A stretch of 64,000 nt of DNA. Origin: Novosphingobium sp. 9. Its GTDB lineage: Bacteria > Pseudomonadota > Alphaproteobacteria > Sphingomonadales > Sphingomonadaceae. The stretch spans positions 1,736,501-1,800,500 of the forward strand of contig NZ_CP022707.1 in NCBI RefSeq assembly GCF_025340265.1. The letters run 5' to 3'. Every line of letters starts with the position of its first letter. The first letter of the stretch is position 1. Shown here in pieces: positions 27,382 to 36,750 of the stretch. A model generated the notes under the pieces. The model had not been told where the DNA came from. It saw nothing but the letters and a program-made list of their open reading frames with translations, and did not search any database. The position numbers and the translations under genes are program-made.

Positions 27382-28574
27382 GAGCGTACCATGCACACGG
27401 CCGCCTGTGCGGCGATGCCTTCACTGCGCCCGGTAAAGCCCAGCTTTTCGGTCGTGGTGGCCTTCACGCTGATCAGAACCGGATCGACGTTCAGGATAGC
27501 TGCCAGTCGCTGGCGCATCGCTTCGCGGTGGGGGCCGATCTTGGGCGCTTCGCAAATGATGGTGAGATCTGCATTGCCGAGGCGATACCCGGCTTCGCCA
27601 GCAAGCTTTGCAGCATGGGCCAGGAACTGGTCAGAGGCAGCGCCGCGCCACTGCGGATCGGATGGCGGGAAGTGCTGACCAATATCGCCAGCCCCTACCG
27701 CGCCGAGCATCGCATCTACCAGCGCGTGAATGGCTACGTCGGCATCACTATGGCCTGAAAGGCCGTGAGTATGTTCGATCCGAATGCCTGCAAGCCACAG
27801 TTCCTCCCCTTCGACAAGGGCGTGCACGTCGTAGCCTGTCCCGACACGCATCAAGGGGGCTTCAGTCGCGAAATCGGCTGCATAAGTCAGCTTGTGCAGG
27901 GCTTCGTCTCCTTCGATCAGCGCTATGGTGAGGCCATTAGCCTGCGCGACTTGTGCATCATCGCTCGCGGTCAGTGGACCATCCCATTCGCGATGCGCCG
28001 ACAGGATTTCAGCGAAACGAAAGGCTTGCGGTGTCTGTACGCGACGTAAATCTTCGCGGCGGGCTGGAGCGCCCATCACCGGCATGTCAGCGTCGATTTC
28101 GATATGGGTGAGGCTGTCCGGCACAGGCAGTACGGGAATTGCGCCTGGCTGACTGGCAAGAGCTTCGAGCAGACGTTCCAGCACTGGCATTGGCAGAGCA
28201 GGTCGGGCAGCATCATGGATCAGCACCTGGGAAGGGGCGTGCGAGGCCAGCGCTTCCAGTCCGCGTCGCACGGAATCCTGTCGGCTGTCGCCGCCATTGG
28301 TGAAGTGAACGCCTTCGAGCCCGGCAAGCGCGGATGTGGCGACGTGCTCTGTCCCCTCTGGGATGACCACCAGAACCGGCGTAATGCCGGCGCGAACGAG
28401 CGTTTCGACCGAATGGCGTATCACCGGTTTGCCGCGCCAGAGGGCGAACTGTTTAGGAAGCGGCTGACCGGCGCGCAGGCCCTGGCCTGCGGCTACGACG
28501 ATAGCGCCAACCCCGCCAACCTTTTCGGGTGGTTGGACTGCATCCTGGGCAGATGTGGCAGGTGTAGGCGACAT
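27378..28574 (-). CDS. ispDF: Bifunctional IspD/IspF isoprenoid enzyme
   Basis: Two non-consecutive steps of the methylerythritol phosphate pathway in one 398-residue protein. Residues about 22-235 are IspD, the CTP:methylerythritol-4-phosphate cytidylyltransferase (VVAAGQGLRAGQPLPKQF, then HDAARPALP). Residues about 240-398 are IspF, the cyclodiphosphate synthase (RVGTGYDVHALVEG, GLSGHSDADVAIHALVDA, and TTTEKLGFTGRSEGIAA). The D and H zinc ligands in GYDVH are present. Fusion of D and F is typical of alphaproteobacteria. It is divergent from dusB with only 43 bp between. Confidence 0.96.
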   Translation of the reverse strand: MSPTPATSAQDAVQPPEKVGGVGAIVVAAGQGLRAGQPLPKQFALWRGKPVIRHSVETLVRAGITPVLVVIPEGTEHVATSALAGLEGVHFTNGGDSRQDSVRRGLEALASHAPSQVLIHDAARPALPMPVLERLLEALASQPGAIPVLPVPDSLTHIEIDADMPVMGAPARREDLRRVQTPQAFRFAEILSAHREWDGPLTASDDAQVAQANGLTIALIEGDEALHKLTYAADFATEAPLMRVGTGYDVHALVEGEELWLAGIRIEHTHGLSGHSDADVAIHALVDAMLGAVGAGDIGQHFPPSDPQWRGAASDQFLAHAAKLAGEAGYRLGNADLTIICEAPKIGPHREAMRQRLAAILNVDPVLISVKATTTEKLGFTGRSEGIAAQAAVCMVRS

Positions 28575-28617
28575 CGTCGTCGCCGGTAGTCTCTTGCCGT
28601 GAGAAGGGCAATGGATT

Positions 28618-29700
28618 ATGCGCTGCCTGTTTTTTAGGCACGCTGGTTACAAAATGTCCAATTATCCGATTTCGCCCGAATTGAAGCCGATCATGGTCGG
28701 TCCGGTCCAGATCGACTGCCCGGTCGTGCTGGCGCCGATGACGGGCGTTTCGGACTTGCCGTTTCGTCGGATGGTGCGCGCGTTCGGTTCTGGCTTGAAT
28801 GTCACCGAGATGATCGCGAGCCCAGCGGCGATTCGCGAAACGCGTGTGTCGTTGCAAAAGGCGATGTGGGACAAGGTCGAAGACCCGGTCTCGATGCAGT
28901 TGGTCGGCTGCGATCCCGAGCAGATGGCCGAGGCAGCGAAACTGGTCGAGGATCGCGGAGCGGCGATTATCGACATCAACATGGGGTGCCCGGTTCGTAA
29001 GGTCGTCAACGGCGATGCCGGTTCCGCGCTGATGCGTCAGGTTCCGCTCGCGACCAGACTGATCGAGGCAACCGTGAAGGCGGTAAAGGTGCCGGTGACG
29101 GTCAAGATGCGTATGGGGTGGTGCCATGACAGCCTGAACGCACCGGAACTCGCTCGTATTGCCGAGGATCTGGGCGCCAAGATGATTACCGTCCATGGGC
29201 GCACTCGTAACCAGATGTATAAAGGAAGCGCCGATTGGGCTTTCGTGCGCCGCGTGAAAGATGCGGTCTCGATCCCCGTGGTTGTCAATGGTGACATCTG
29301 CACGATCGCGGACGCAGCGCAGGCGCTGGAGCAGTCCGGGGCAGACGGCCTCATGATTGGGCGTGGTGCCTACGGTCGTCCGTGGTTTCTTGCTCAGGTC
29401 ATGCAGTGGTGGCGTGGTCAGTCGGTTGACGCAGATCCGACTGTGGCAGAACAGTACGAGATCATTCGCCGTCACTATCAGGACATGCTCGACCACTATG
29501 GTGAAGACACCGGCGTCAAGATGGCGCGCAAGCATCTGGGTTGGTACATCAAGGGTGTTCGAGGCTCGGCGGAATTCCGGAACAAAGTGAACTTCATTCA
29601 GGACGCGGATGCCGTTCTGCGTGAGCTTGAAGCATTCTACGCTCCATATTGTGGGGGCAATGAGGTGGGTGAGCTGCCGGATGACTTGCGGGCTGCATGA
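28618..29700 (+). CDS. dusB: tRNA-dihydrouridine synthase (DusB/NifR3 type)
   Basis: FMN enzyme reducing specific uridines of tRNA to dihydrouridine with NADPH. Signatures are [20 protein letters not shown], the catalytic cysteine in [23 protein letters not shown] and [13 protein letters not shown]. The start at 28618 has GAGAAGGG at ribosome-binding distance; the ATG at 28654 ([10 protein letters not shown]) gives the usual family length and cannot be excluded. Its stop overlaps ntrB by 4 bp, and dusB (nifR3) directly before ntrBC is a long-known alphaproteobacterial arrangement. Confidence 0.93.
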   Translation: MRCLFFRHAGYKMSNYPISPELKPIMVGPVQIDCPVVLAPMTGVSDLPFRRMVRAFGSGLNVTEMIASPAAIRETRVSLQKAMWDKVEDPVSMQLVGCDPEQMAEAAKLVEDRGAAIIDINMGCPVRKVVNGDAGSALMRQVPLATRLIEATVKAVKVPVTVKMRMGWCHDSLNAPELARIAEDLGAKMITVHGRTRNQMYKGSADWAFVRRVKDAVSIPVVVNGDICTIADAAQALEQSGADGLMIGRGAYGRPWFLAQVMQWWRGQSVDADPTVAEQYEIIRRHYQDMLDHYGEDTGVKMARKHLGWYIKGVRGSAEFRNKVNFIQDADAVLRELEAFYAPYCGGNEVGELPDDLRAA

Positions 29701-30842
29701 CGCCGCTGGTCCGTACGCCCTCGTTGCCTGAAGCGAGCCGGATGCTCGCCAGTCTGCCGCAGGCAGTGGTCCTGCTGGAGCCGGGCTTGCGGATCGCGTC
29801 GGTCAATCCGGCGGCCGAGCAATTCTTTGGTCAGTCGCAGCGCCGCCTTTCCGGGCAATCGCTGGATGCGGTGATGGAACTGACGGATCCGCGCCTTGCA
29901 GAGCGCTTGCTTGATTATGAAACGCCTCTGAGTGCGCGCGAGATCGCCGTCAATCTCAGGGGGCGGGGGCAGCGCCGGATAGACATAAATCTTGCGCCAT
30001 TGGCGGACACGCCGGGCTGGCAGGTGCTGGCGCTGCACGACAACAGTCCGGCTGAAGCTCTTGGAGAGGATTCGGGAACTGCGGACAACGCCGTGTTGCG
30101 CGGTCCGGAAATTATTGCGCACGAGATCAAGAACCCTCTCGCAGGCATTCGCGGCGCGGCGCAACTGTTGGCCCGCAAGCTTGATGATCGCGACCGGGCG
30201 CTCACCGATCTGATCACCGGGGAGGTCGATCGAATTGCGACGTTGATCGAGCAGATGCAGAAATTAAGCCGACGCACGGTTGCGCCGGTGGAATCCTGCA
30301 ATTTGCATATTTCCGCACGGCGTGCCGTCGATGTGATCGAAGCCGCCTGTGCCGGACGTGGTGAACCGCTAAAAATCGTTGAGGAATTCGACCCCTCCTT
30401 GCCATCGGTTCTCGGCAGCCCGGATGGCTTGGTGCAGGTCATCATCAACCTTCTGTCGAATGCGGTTGAAGCCTGCCGTGATGTATCGGGGGCTCGCGTA
30501 GCCATCAGATCCCGTTTCGCAAGCGGTTTGCAGCTTCACACGACCGATGCGGGAGTTCCGCTGCGCCTGCCGATTGAATTGCGGGTGACGGATAATGGTC
30601 CCGGCGTAGACGGATCCATGCGCGAACATATTTTCGAGCCGTTCGTAACGACGAAGAAGAGCGGGCAGGGATTGGGGCTTCCGCTTGTACGTAAGCTGAT
30701 AAGAGACATGAATGGGCGTATCAGTCATGAGCGCGACGAAGATCGTGGTCTTACCCATTTCCGGGTCCATTTGCCGCTGGCACTGGATTTTTCAGGCGAG
30801 CACGTGAATCACGGAGTGTCCGGAAAGAAAGATCGATCATGA
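29697..30842 (+). CDS. ntrB: Nitrogen regulation sensor kinase NtrB
   Basis: Cytoplasmic histidine kinase/phosphatase that controls NtrC according to PII signalling, hence nitrogen status. The 381-residue protein has an N-terminal PAS domain (about 15-115), the phosphorylation site H142 in [10 protein letters not shown], then the HATPase with N-box [11 protein letters not shown]1 box DNGPGVD and GQGLGLPLV. No transmembrane segments are seen. ATGA overlaps join it to dusB and ntrC. The phosphoacceptor context matches NtrB rather than NtrY. Confidence 0.95.
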   Translation: MTPLVRTPSLPEASRMLASLPQAVVLLEPGLRIASVNPAAEQFFGQSQRRLSGQSLDAVMELTDPRLAERLLDYETPLSAREIAVNLRGRGQRRIDINLAPLADTPGWQVLALHDNSPAEALGEDSGTADNAVLRGPEIIAHEIKNPLAGIRGAAQLLARKLDDRDRALTDLITGEVDRIATLIEQMQKLSRRTVAPVESCNLHISARRAVDVIEAACAGRGEPLKIVEEFDPSLPSVLGSPDGLVQVIINLLSNAVEACRDVSGARVAIRSRFASGLQLHTTDAGVPLRLPIELRVTDNGPGVDGSMREHIFEPFVTTKKSGQGLGLPLVRKLIRDMNGRISHERDEDRGLTHFRVHLPLALDFSGEHVNHGVSGKKDRS

Positions 30843-32254
30843 GTATTCTGCTCGTCGAGGACGACATGTCCATCGCCATGGTCATAACTGCGGCCCTTGA
30901 GGCCGAAGGATTGACGGTCACGCATTGCGCGACCCTTGCCGAGCGCGATCGCTTGCTGGTGTCGGATTGCTTCTCGGCGTTGGTGACAGATGTCATGCTG
31001 CCTGACGGTGACGGCATCGAGAGTTTGGCTCGTGTGCGAGAAGTGGCGTCTTCTCTTCCTGTTATCGTGCTTTCGGCGCAGAATACTCTTGATACGGCTG
31101 TTCGCGCCACTGACACGGGGGCTTTTGAGTATTTTCCCAAGCCGTTTGATATCGACGAACTCGCAAGAACGGTGCGGCAAGCTGCGGAAACATCCGTCGG
31201 CAGCATGCTGGGTGAGGACGAGCCGCTGGCCGAGGGGGTGCCGCTGGTAGGCCGCAGCCCGGCGATGCAGACCGTGTTCCGCATGATAACGCGCGTTCTG
31301 CGTAATGATCTGACGGTGCTGATCCTTGGTGAATCAGGTACGGGCAAGGAACTCGTCGCCGAAGCTATCCATCAGCTAGGTCATCGCCGGGAGGGGCCTT
31401 TTGTCGCCGTCAACACTGCGGCGATCCCTGCGGATCTGATCGAGAGCGAACTGTTCGGGCACGAAAAAGGGGCTTTCACCGGGGCGGTTTCGCGTCATGT
31501 CGGGAAGTTCGAACAGGCGGCCGGCGGCACGCTTTTTCTCGATGAGATTGGCGATATGCCGATGCAGGCACAGACACGGCTGCTCAGAGCATTGCAGTCC
31601 GGTTCGATTCGCCGGGTCGGCGGACGCGAGGAGGTGATTCTCGACGTGCGCATCATCGCTGCGACGAACAAGGATCTGGAACCCGAAATTGCGGCTGGCC
31701 GTTTCAGGGAGGACCTCTATTATCGTCTGAATGTCGTGCCGATCGTGACGCCGCCGTTACGTGAGCGACGGGATGACATCGATGTATTGGCGCGCCATTT
31801 CCTGCAATTGGCAGCTGGAGAAGGGTTGCCGCGCAGGCAGTTGACGACGCAGGCAATAGAACTGCTGCGCCAGCAGCCCTGGCGGGGTAACGTCCGTGAG
31901 TTGAAGAACTTCATCTATCGTCTTGCGCTGTTGGCGCGCGAAGACCTGGTGGACGTTGATGGGCTTGCGCCGTTATTGACGCAAGAGGCAGCGCAATCCG
32001 CGAACGGGGACCCTGGCGCACTTGGCATTGATGATGCTGTGTATCTGTGGTTGACTCAGGAGCAGCCGACAGCAGGGACAATTTATGTCCGTGCCATGGC
32101 AGCCTTCGAACGGCCCTTATTCGCACAAGTGTTACGTGAGACCGGCGGCAACCAACTGCGTGCGGCAAGCGCACTCGGTATAAATCGCAATACATTGCGC
32201 AAGCGCCTCGGCGAGTTGGCTCTGGATCCGGAGGAGTTTGTCCGTCGTCCCTGA
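30839..32254 (+). CDS. ntrC: Nitrogen regulator NtrC, sigma-54 activator
   Basis: Response regulator and enhancer-binding protein activating sigma-54 promoters under nitrogen limitation. The 471-residue protein has a receiver domain with phosphoacceptor D51 (VTDVMLPDGDG), an AAA+ domain with Walker A GESGTGKE, the sigma-54 contact loop GAFTGA, Walker B GGTLFLDEIGDMP and arginine fingers in RFREDLYYRLNV, and a C-terminal Fis-type helix-turn-helix (RAASALGINRNTLRKRL). All parts are intact. It overlaps ntrB by 4 bp. Confidence 0.97.
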   Translation: MSILLVEDDMSIAMVITAALEAEGLTVTHCATLAERDRLLVSDCFSALVTDVMLPDGDGIESLARVREVASSLPVIVLSAQNTLDTAVRATDTGAFEYFPKPFDIDELARTVRQAAETSVGSMLGEDEPLAEGVPLVGRSPAMQTVFRMITRVLRNDLTVLILGESGTGKELVAEAIHQLGHRREGPFVAVNTAAIPADLIESELFGHEKGAFTGAVSRHVGKFEQAAGGTLFLDEIGDMPMQAQTRLLRALQSGSIRRVGGREEVILDVRIIAATNKDLEPEIAAGRFREDLYYRLNVVPIVTPPLRERRDDIDVLARHFLQLAAGEGLPRRQLTTQAIELLRQQPWRGNVRELKNFIYRLALLAREDLVDVDGLAPLLTQEAAQSANGDPGALGIDDAVYLWLTQEQPTAGTIYVRAMAAFERPLFAQVLRETGGNQLRAASALGINRNTLRKRLGELALDPEEFVRRP

Positions 32255-32302
32255 TGCGCGGGCTACGGATTTTCTCTTGCCGTTAAGCAACAGCAGTGTT
32301 GT

Positions 32303-34543
32303 ATGATGGCAACGATGGATGAGCTTACCGTTCATAAACGCGCCTGGCCGCGCTGGTGGCGACGAATGCAAGTCGTAGCCCGACGCGCAAACCTGTTCGC
32401 CGTGATTGCCGTGATCGCAATTGTCGCCTTCCTGGTGATGACAGCGACCACTTGGTACGCGCTCACGTCCAATGCCGATAACGGCAAGTTGCTGCCGTCC
32501 GATCTTACGGCGAGCCTGCTGGTCGGGACGCTCGTTCCGGCGTTGACGATTCTGGTGCTGTTCGGGCGCCGCATGGCGCTTCGCCGTGCGCAGGAGAGTA
32601 TCGGCGGCACCGGTTTGATGCACGTTCGGCTGGTCTTCTTGTTTTCGTTGATATCTGCCATCCCGACGCTGCTTGTGGTAGTGTTCGCGTCATGGCTGTT
32701 CCAGTCCGGCGTGGAATTCTGGTTCTCTGACAGTTCACGCGGCCTTTTGGAGAATGCCAACAAACTGGCCTTGGGATATTACGACCAGGCACGGCGCGAT
32801 GTTGGGTATCAAACGGTTGCGATGGCGCAGGATACGCGCATCATGCTGAACGAGAACGCGGTTGCCAGTCCCACTTTTCAGGCGTTTCTGGCTGATGCGG
32901 TGCTGCGCCGTAATCTGTCGATGGCTGCCATTGTTCAGGTTGATGCCGATGGCAAACAGCGAACCCCGATCATCGTCGATCCTGACAGGAAAGGGCAGGA
33001 GCAGCGGATCACCAAGGATGAGCTTGCCCAGCTTGACAGGGGCGAGCCTATGGCGACGGCATCTAACGCAAACCGGATCGTTGCGGTTGCCCCGATCGAG
33101 CGTGAGCGTGGCATCTATCTATATACAGCCCGCGCATCTGATCTTCTGGCGCTCAGTCAGGGGCAGCGCGCAGAGAACATCGTGCAGGCTTACGAGGTTC
33201 TGACTAATCGCGCCCGAGTGCTCCAGTTGCGGTTCAATGTCGCGCTGTTCATTGCCTCGCTGGTTTTGGTTGGGCTTTCAATATGGTTTGCGCTGCGATT
33301 TGCTGACCGGCAGGTCAAACCACTCTACGAACTGGTCGATGCTGCACGACGGGTCGGTGCAGGTAACTATGCCTTGCGGCTTGAAGGGCGCACGGGGGCA
33401 GACGAGATCGGGCTGCTTAATCGGGCATTCAATCGCATGACCGCGCAGATCGACAAGCAGACGCAGGATCTCCTGAGCGCGAACCGTGAGCTGCACGAGC
33501 GTAGCGTGTTTATCGAAGCGGTGCTCGAATCGGTGACATCGGGCATTGTCTCGCTCGATGCGGCAGGGGAAGTCCTGCTGATGAACTCGATGGCGCAGAA
33601 GTTGCTGAGTCAACCGGGGGCTGAGGTTGAATTCGTGGGGCGGCACCTTGCTGAAGTGGCTCCGCAGATCGCCGCTGTTGTGGAACAGGGGAACGCCGGG
33701 GGACTGGTTCAATACAGTCGAGGCGGGGATCTGCTTACGCTGGCAGTGAAGACCAGTCGCGATGTGACCGGCCATGTCATCACCTTTGAAGATATCACGC
33801 GACAATTGCTGGATCAGCGCACGGCCGCCTGGTCGGATGTCGCGAGACGCATCGCGCATGAAATCAAGAATCCGCTAACGCCTATACAGTTGGCGACAGA
33901 GCGTTTGAGCCGCCGTTATCGTAAGCAGATCACCGATAATCCGGAATTGTTCGAGGACCTGACCCGAACGATCATTCGTCAGGTCGGCGATTTGCGGAAA
34001 ATGGTCGATGAGTTCTCCTCTTTCGCGCGATTGCCGAAGCCCGTTTTTCGCGCTGAAGACCCGGTCGCCCTAACCCGGCAGGCCTTGTTTCTCCAGGAAA
34101 TTGCGCGCCCCGATATCGAGTTCGAGTTCGCCAGCGATTCAGAACTTGGCTCGATCGATTGTGATCGGCATCAATTCGGGCAGGCCATGACCAATGTTCT
34201 CAAGAATGCGGTTGAGGCTATCGAGGCAAAGGCAGCGCAGATCGGTGAGGGATATCGCGGCCTGATTGCAGTTGCCGTCGATGGTCTTCCAGGCTCTGCC
34301 CGTGTCCGTATTCGTGACAACGGCATTGGCCTTTCGCAGGATCGCGAACGGATCATCGAGCCATATGTCACTACGCGGGAAAAGGGCACCGGCCTTGGTC
34401 TCGCTATCGTCAACAAGATTATCGAGGAGCACGGTGGGGAGATGACCTTCCTGCCTGCGGTGGGCGGAGGCACTGAAGTGGTGATGCGCTTCGCGACCGA
34501 TCCGCTTCTCGCCACTCGCAAGCCGGAGGCCATCGACGTATGA
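32303..34543 (+). CDS. ntrY: Transmembrane nitrogen sensor kinase NtrY
   Basis: Membrane-bound histidine kinase, partner of NtrX in alphaproteobacteria, connecting nitrogen, redox and envelope signals. The 746-residue protein has several N-terminal transmembrane helices (about 35-58, 73-90, 105-128 and about 308-330) enclosing an extracytoplasmic region, a HAMP domain (LRFADRQVKPLYELVDAARR), a PAS domain (about 400-495), the H-box [20 protein letters not shown] and an HATPase (NVLKNAVEAI, DNGIGL, GTGLGLAIV). The start at 32303 lacks a clear ribosome-binding site; ATG at 32315 is an alternative. Confidence 0.95.
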   Translation: MMATMDELTVHKRAWPRWWRRMQVVARRANLFAVIAVIAIVAFLVMTATTWYALTSNADNGKLLPSDLTASLLVGTLVPALTILVLFGRRMALRRAQESIGGTGLMHVRLVFLFSLISAIPTLLVVVFASWLFQSGVEFWFSDSSRGLLENANKLALGYYDQARRDVGYQTVAMAQDTRIMLNENAVASPTFQAFLADAVLRRNLSMAAIVQVDADGKQRTPIIVDPDRKGQEQRITKDELAQLDRGEPMATASNANRIVAVAPIERERGIYLYTARASDLLALSQGQRAENIVQAYEVLTNRARVLQLRFNVALFIASLVLVGLSIWFALRFADRQVKPLYELVDAARRVGAGNYALRLEGRTGADEIGLLNRAFNRMTAQIDKQTQDLLSANRELHERSVFIEAVLESVTSGIVSLDAAGEVLLMNSMAQKLLSQPGAEVEFVGRHLAEVAPQIAAVVEQGNAGGLVQYSRGGDLLTLAVKTSRDVTGHVITFEDITRQLLDQRTAAWSDVARRIAHEIKNPLTPIQLATERLSRRYRKQITDNPELFEDLTRTIIRQVGDLRKMVDEFSSFARLPKPVFRAEDPVALTRQALFLQEIARPDIEFEFASDSELGSIDCDRHQFGQAMTNVLKNAVEAIEAKAAQIGEGYRGLIAVAVDGLPGSARVRIRDNGIGLSQDRERIIEPYVTTREKGTGLGLAIVNKIIEEHGGEMTFLPAVGGGTEVVMRFATDPLLATRKPEAIDV

Positions 34544-34591
34544 TCTCCCTCGCTCATGCCTTTCCCCCCAAGCACATCGAGAAATTCCCCC

Positions 34592-36001
34592 ATGGCTCTT
34601 GATATCCTGATCGTCGACGACGAGCGCGACATCCGCGAGCTGGTCGCTGGCGTCCTGAGTGACGAAGGTTACGAATGCCGTACCGCAGGCGACAGCGTCG
34701 CGGCATTGGCGGCCGTTGATGCACGCCGTCCGTCACTGGTTCTGCTCGACGTATGGCTTCACGGCAGTCCAATGGACGGGCTCGAAATCCTTGATGCGAT
34801 CAAGGCGCGGGAGCCTGAGTTGCCGGTCATCATTTTCTCTGGGCATGGCAACATCGACACCGCAGTCGCTGCGATCAGCCGTGGTGCGATGGATTTCATC
34901 GAAAAACCGTTCGAGGCTGAGCGCCTTTTGCACCTTGTCGGGCGTGCGACCGAGACTGAGCGCCTAAGGCGCGAGAACCAGCAACTGCGGCAGGATTATT
35001 CCGGCAACGAGGAATTTACCGGCTCCAGCAGTGCGATCAATCAGGTGCGAGCCACGCTGAAGCGGGTAGCGAACACCGGAAGCCGGCTGCTGATCACCGG
35101 ACCTGCCGGCTCGGGCAAGGAAGTGGCTGCACGCATTCTCCATGCGTGGTCGCCGCGAGCTAACAATGCCTTTGTGAGCGTCAATTCCGCGCGGATTACG
35201 CCTGAGCGTTTCGAGCAGGAGTTGTTTGGGGAGGAGGCTGATGGCGCGCTTATTCGGCCTGGTCTTCTTGAAATGGCCGATGGTGGAACACTTTATTTCG
35301 ATGAAGTGGCCGATATGCCGCTCTCTACTCAGGCGCGAATCCTGAGGGTGCTGACGGATCAGGCGTTTGTGCGCGTGGGTGGAACGCGGCAGATACGCGT
35401 CGATGTTCGGGTGGTCTCCTCAACCTCACGCGATCTGGAGAAGGAGATAGCCGAGCGGCGGTTCCGCGAAGATCTATTCTATCGTCTGAACGTCGTGCCA
35501 ATCGCTATCCCCGCCTTGCGTGAGCGGCGCGAAGATGTTCCGGCACTCATCGATCACTTCTTCGCGCGCTATGCCAGCGAGCAGGGCGTCATCCCGCCGC
35601 TTGTAAGCGCTGAGGCGATGACGGCGCTTCAGGCGTATGAGTGGCCCGGCAACGTTCGGCAGTTGCGCAATGTCGTTGAGCGGACAGTTATTATGGCGCC
35701 GCGGGAAAAGCTGGAGGAAATCTCCGCTGACATGTTGCCGCCGGAGATTTTCAGTACTCGCAGTCAGGGCGATTCAGGTATGTCAGTCATGATGAGCGCT
35801 CCCTTGCGCGAGGCTCGAGAAAGCTTCGAGCGCGAGTATCTTAAGGTGCAGATCCGCCGATTTTCGGGGAATATCTCGCGTACAGCGTCTTTTATCGGCA
35901 TGGAGCGTTCAGCCTTGCATCGAAAGCTCAAGCTGTTGGGTATGTCCGAAAGGCGGGAGGGCGAACTGGAAGGCGATGAAGAAGGCCCGGTCGAGACGTA
36001 A
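34592..36001 (+). CDS. ntrX: Response regulator NtrX
   Basis: Partner response regulator of NtrY, 469 residues. It has a receiver domain with phosphoacceptor D53 (VLLDVWLHGSPMDG), an AAA+ region (Walker A-like TGPAGSGKE, Walker B GGTLYFDEVADMP, FREDLFYRLNV) and a C-terminal Fis-type helix-turn-helix (TASFIGMERSALHRKLKLL). The sigma-54 contact loop GAFTGA is absent: the region reads FGEEADGALIRPGLLE. NtrX proteins of alphaproteobacteria often lack the loop and act on sigma-70 promoters. Start at 34592 (MALDILIVDD) because upstream residues are not family-like. Confidence 0.95.
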   Translation: MALDILIVDDERDIRELVAGVLSDEGYECRTAGDSVAALAAVDARRPSLVLLDVWLHGSPMDGLEILDAIKAREPELPVIIFSGHGNIDTAVAAISRGAMDFIEKPFEAERLLHLVGRATETERLRRENQQLRQDYSGNEEFTGSSSAINQVRATLKRVANTGSRLLITGPAGSGKEVAARILHAWSPRANNAFVSVNSARITPERFEQELFGEEADGALIRPGLLEMADGGTLYFDEVADMPLSTQARILRVLTDQAFVRVGGTRQIRVDVRVVSSTSRDLEKEIAERRFREDLFYRLNVVPIAIPALRERREDVPALIDHFFARYASEQGVIPPLVSAEAMTALQAYEWPGNVRQLRNVVERTVIMAPREKLEEISADMLPPEIFSTRSQGDSGMSVMMSAPLREARESFEREYLKVQIRRFSGNISRTASFIGMERSALHRKLKLLGMSERREGELEGDEEGPVET

Positions 36002-36135
36002 CCGCCTGGGACAATTTTACCCGTTTACTGCATTGCAGCAAGGAGGTAGCTTTTCGCCTCCAACGGTCCAAGTGGGTAGCACGGGCCAGATTGCGGACCG
36101 CATAGGCGGCTGCCAAAAAGAAGGAGAATGACGAG

Positions 36136-36720
36136 ATGGCTGGTCGTACGCTGACAGCACGTCCGAAATCCGAGCCTGCAGCGCAGGAAGCGACTGCCGC
36201 CGCGCCGGCTGCAGCAACCCCGGTAAGCGCCGGATCGTCTGCTGGCAAAGGGCAAAATCTTCAGGACCAGTTCCTGAACCTGCTGCGTAAGAACAAGACA
36301 CCTGTCACGATGTTCCTTGTCAAGGGTGTGAAGCTCCAGGGTATCGTGACCTGGTTCGACAATTTCTCGATCCTGCTTCGCCGTGACGGACAGTCGCAGC
36401 TGGTTTACAAGCATGCGATCTCGACGATCATGCCTTCGACTCCGGTCGATGTGAACCAGTTCGGTGGTCCGGAAAGCGCCAAGAAAACGCGCGTGCTTCA
36501 GGATGTGTTCCTGTCCAGCATTCGCAGTGCGAGCGTGCAGGTGACCATGTTTCTCATCAACGGCGTCATGCTTCAGGGGCGCGTTGCCGCGTATGACCTG
36601 TTCTGCATGCTGCTGGAGCGCGAGGGCTACGTTCAGCTGGCTTACAAGCATGCTGTATCGACCATCCAGCCGGTTACACCGGTCGATCTGCAGGCGCACG
36701 AAGAAGCGCAGGACGACTGA
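36136..36720 (+). CDS. hfq: Tandem-domain RNA chaperone Hfq
   Basis: Hfq with two complete Sm-like domains in one 194-residue chain, twice the usual size. After an Ala/Pro-rich leader (1-38), domain 1 spans about 39-101 and domain 2 about 118-179. Both keep the proximal-face QD pair (Q43-D44, Q122-D123), the aromatic F78/F156 and the YKH triplet (91-93, 170-172) that bind U-rich sRNA ends. They differ elsewhere: the distal-face Lys of GVKLQG in domain 1 is Met in domain 2 (GVMLQG), and the basic rim RKNK of domain 1 is RSAS in domain 2. Three chains could form a pseudo-hexamer. Located between ntrX and hflX as usual. Confidence 0.95.
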   Translation: MAGRTLTARPKSEPAAQEATAAAPAAATPVSAGSSAGKGQNLQDQFLNLLRKNKTPVTMFLVKGVKLQGIVTWFDNFSILLRRDGQSQLVYKHAISTIMPSTPVDVNQFGGPESAKKTRVLQDVFLSSIRSASVQVTMFLINGVMLQGRVAAYDLFCMLLEREGYVQLAYKHAVSTIQPVTPVDLQAHEEAQDD

Positions 36721-36750
36721 ACTGGCATTTCAGAAAAAAGCTGACCGGCA

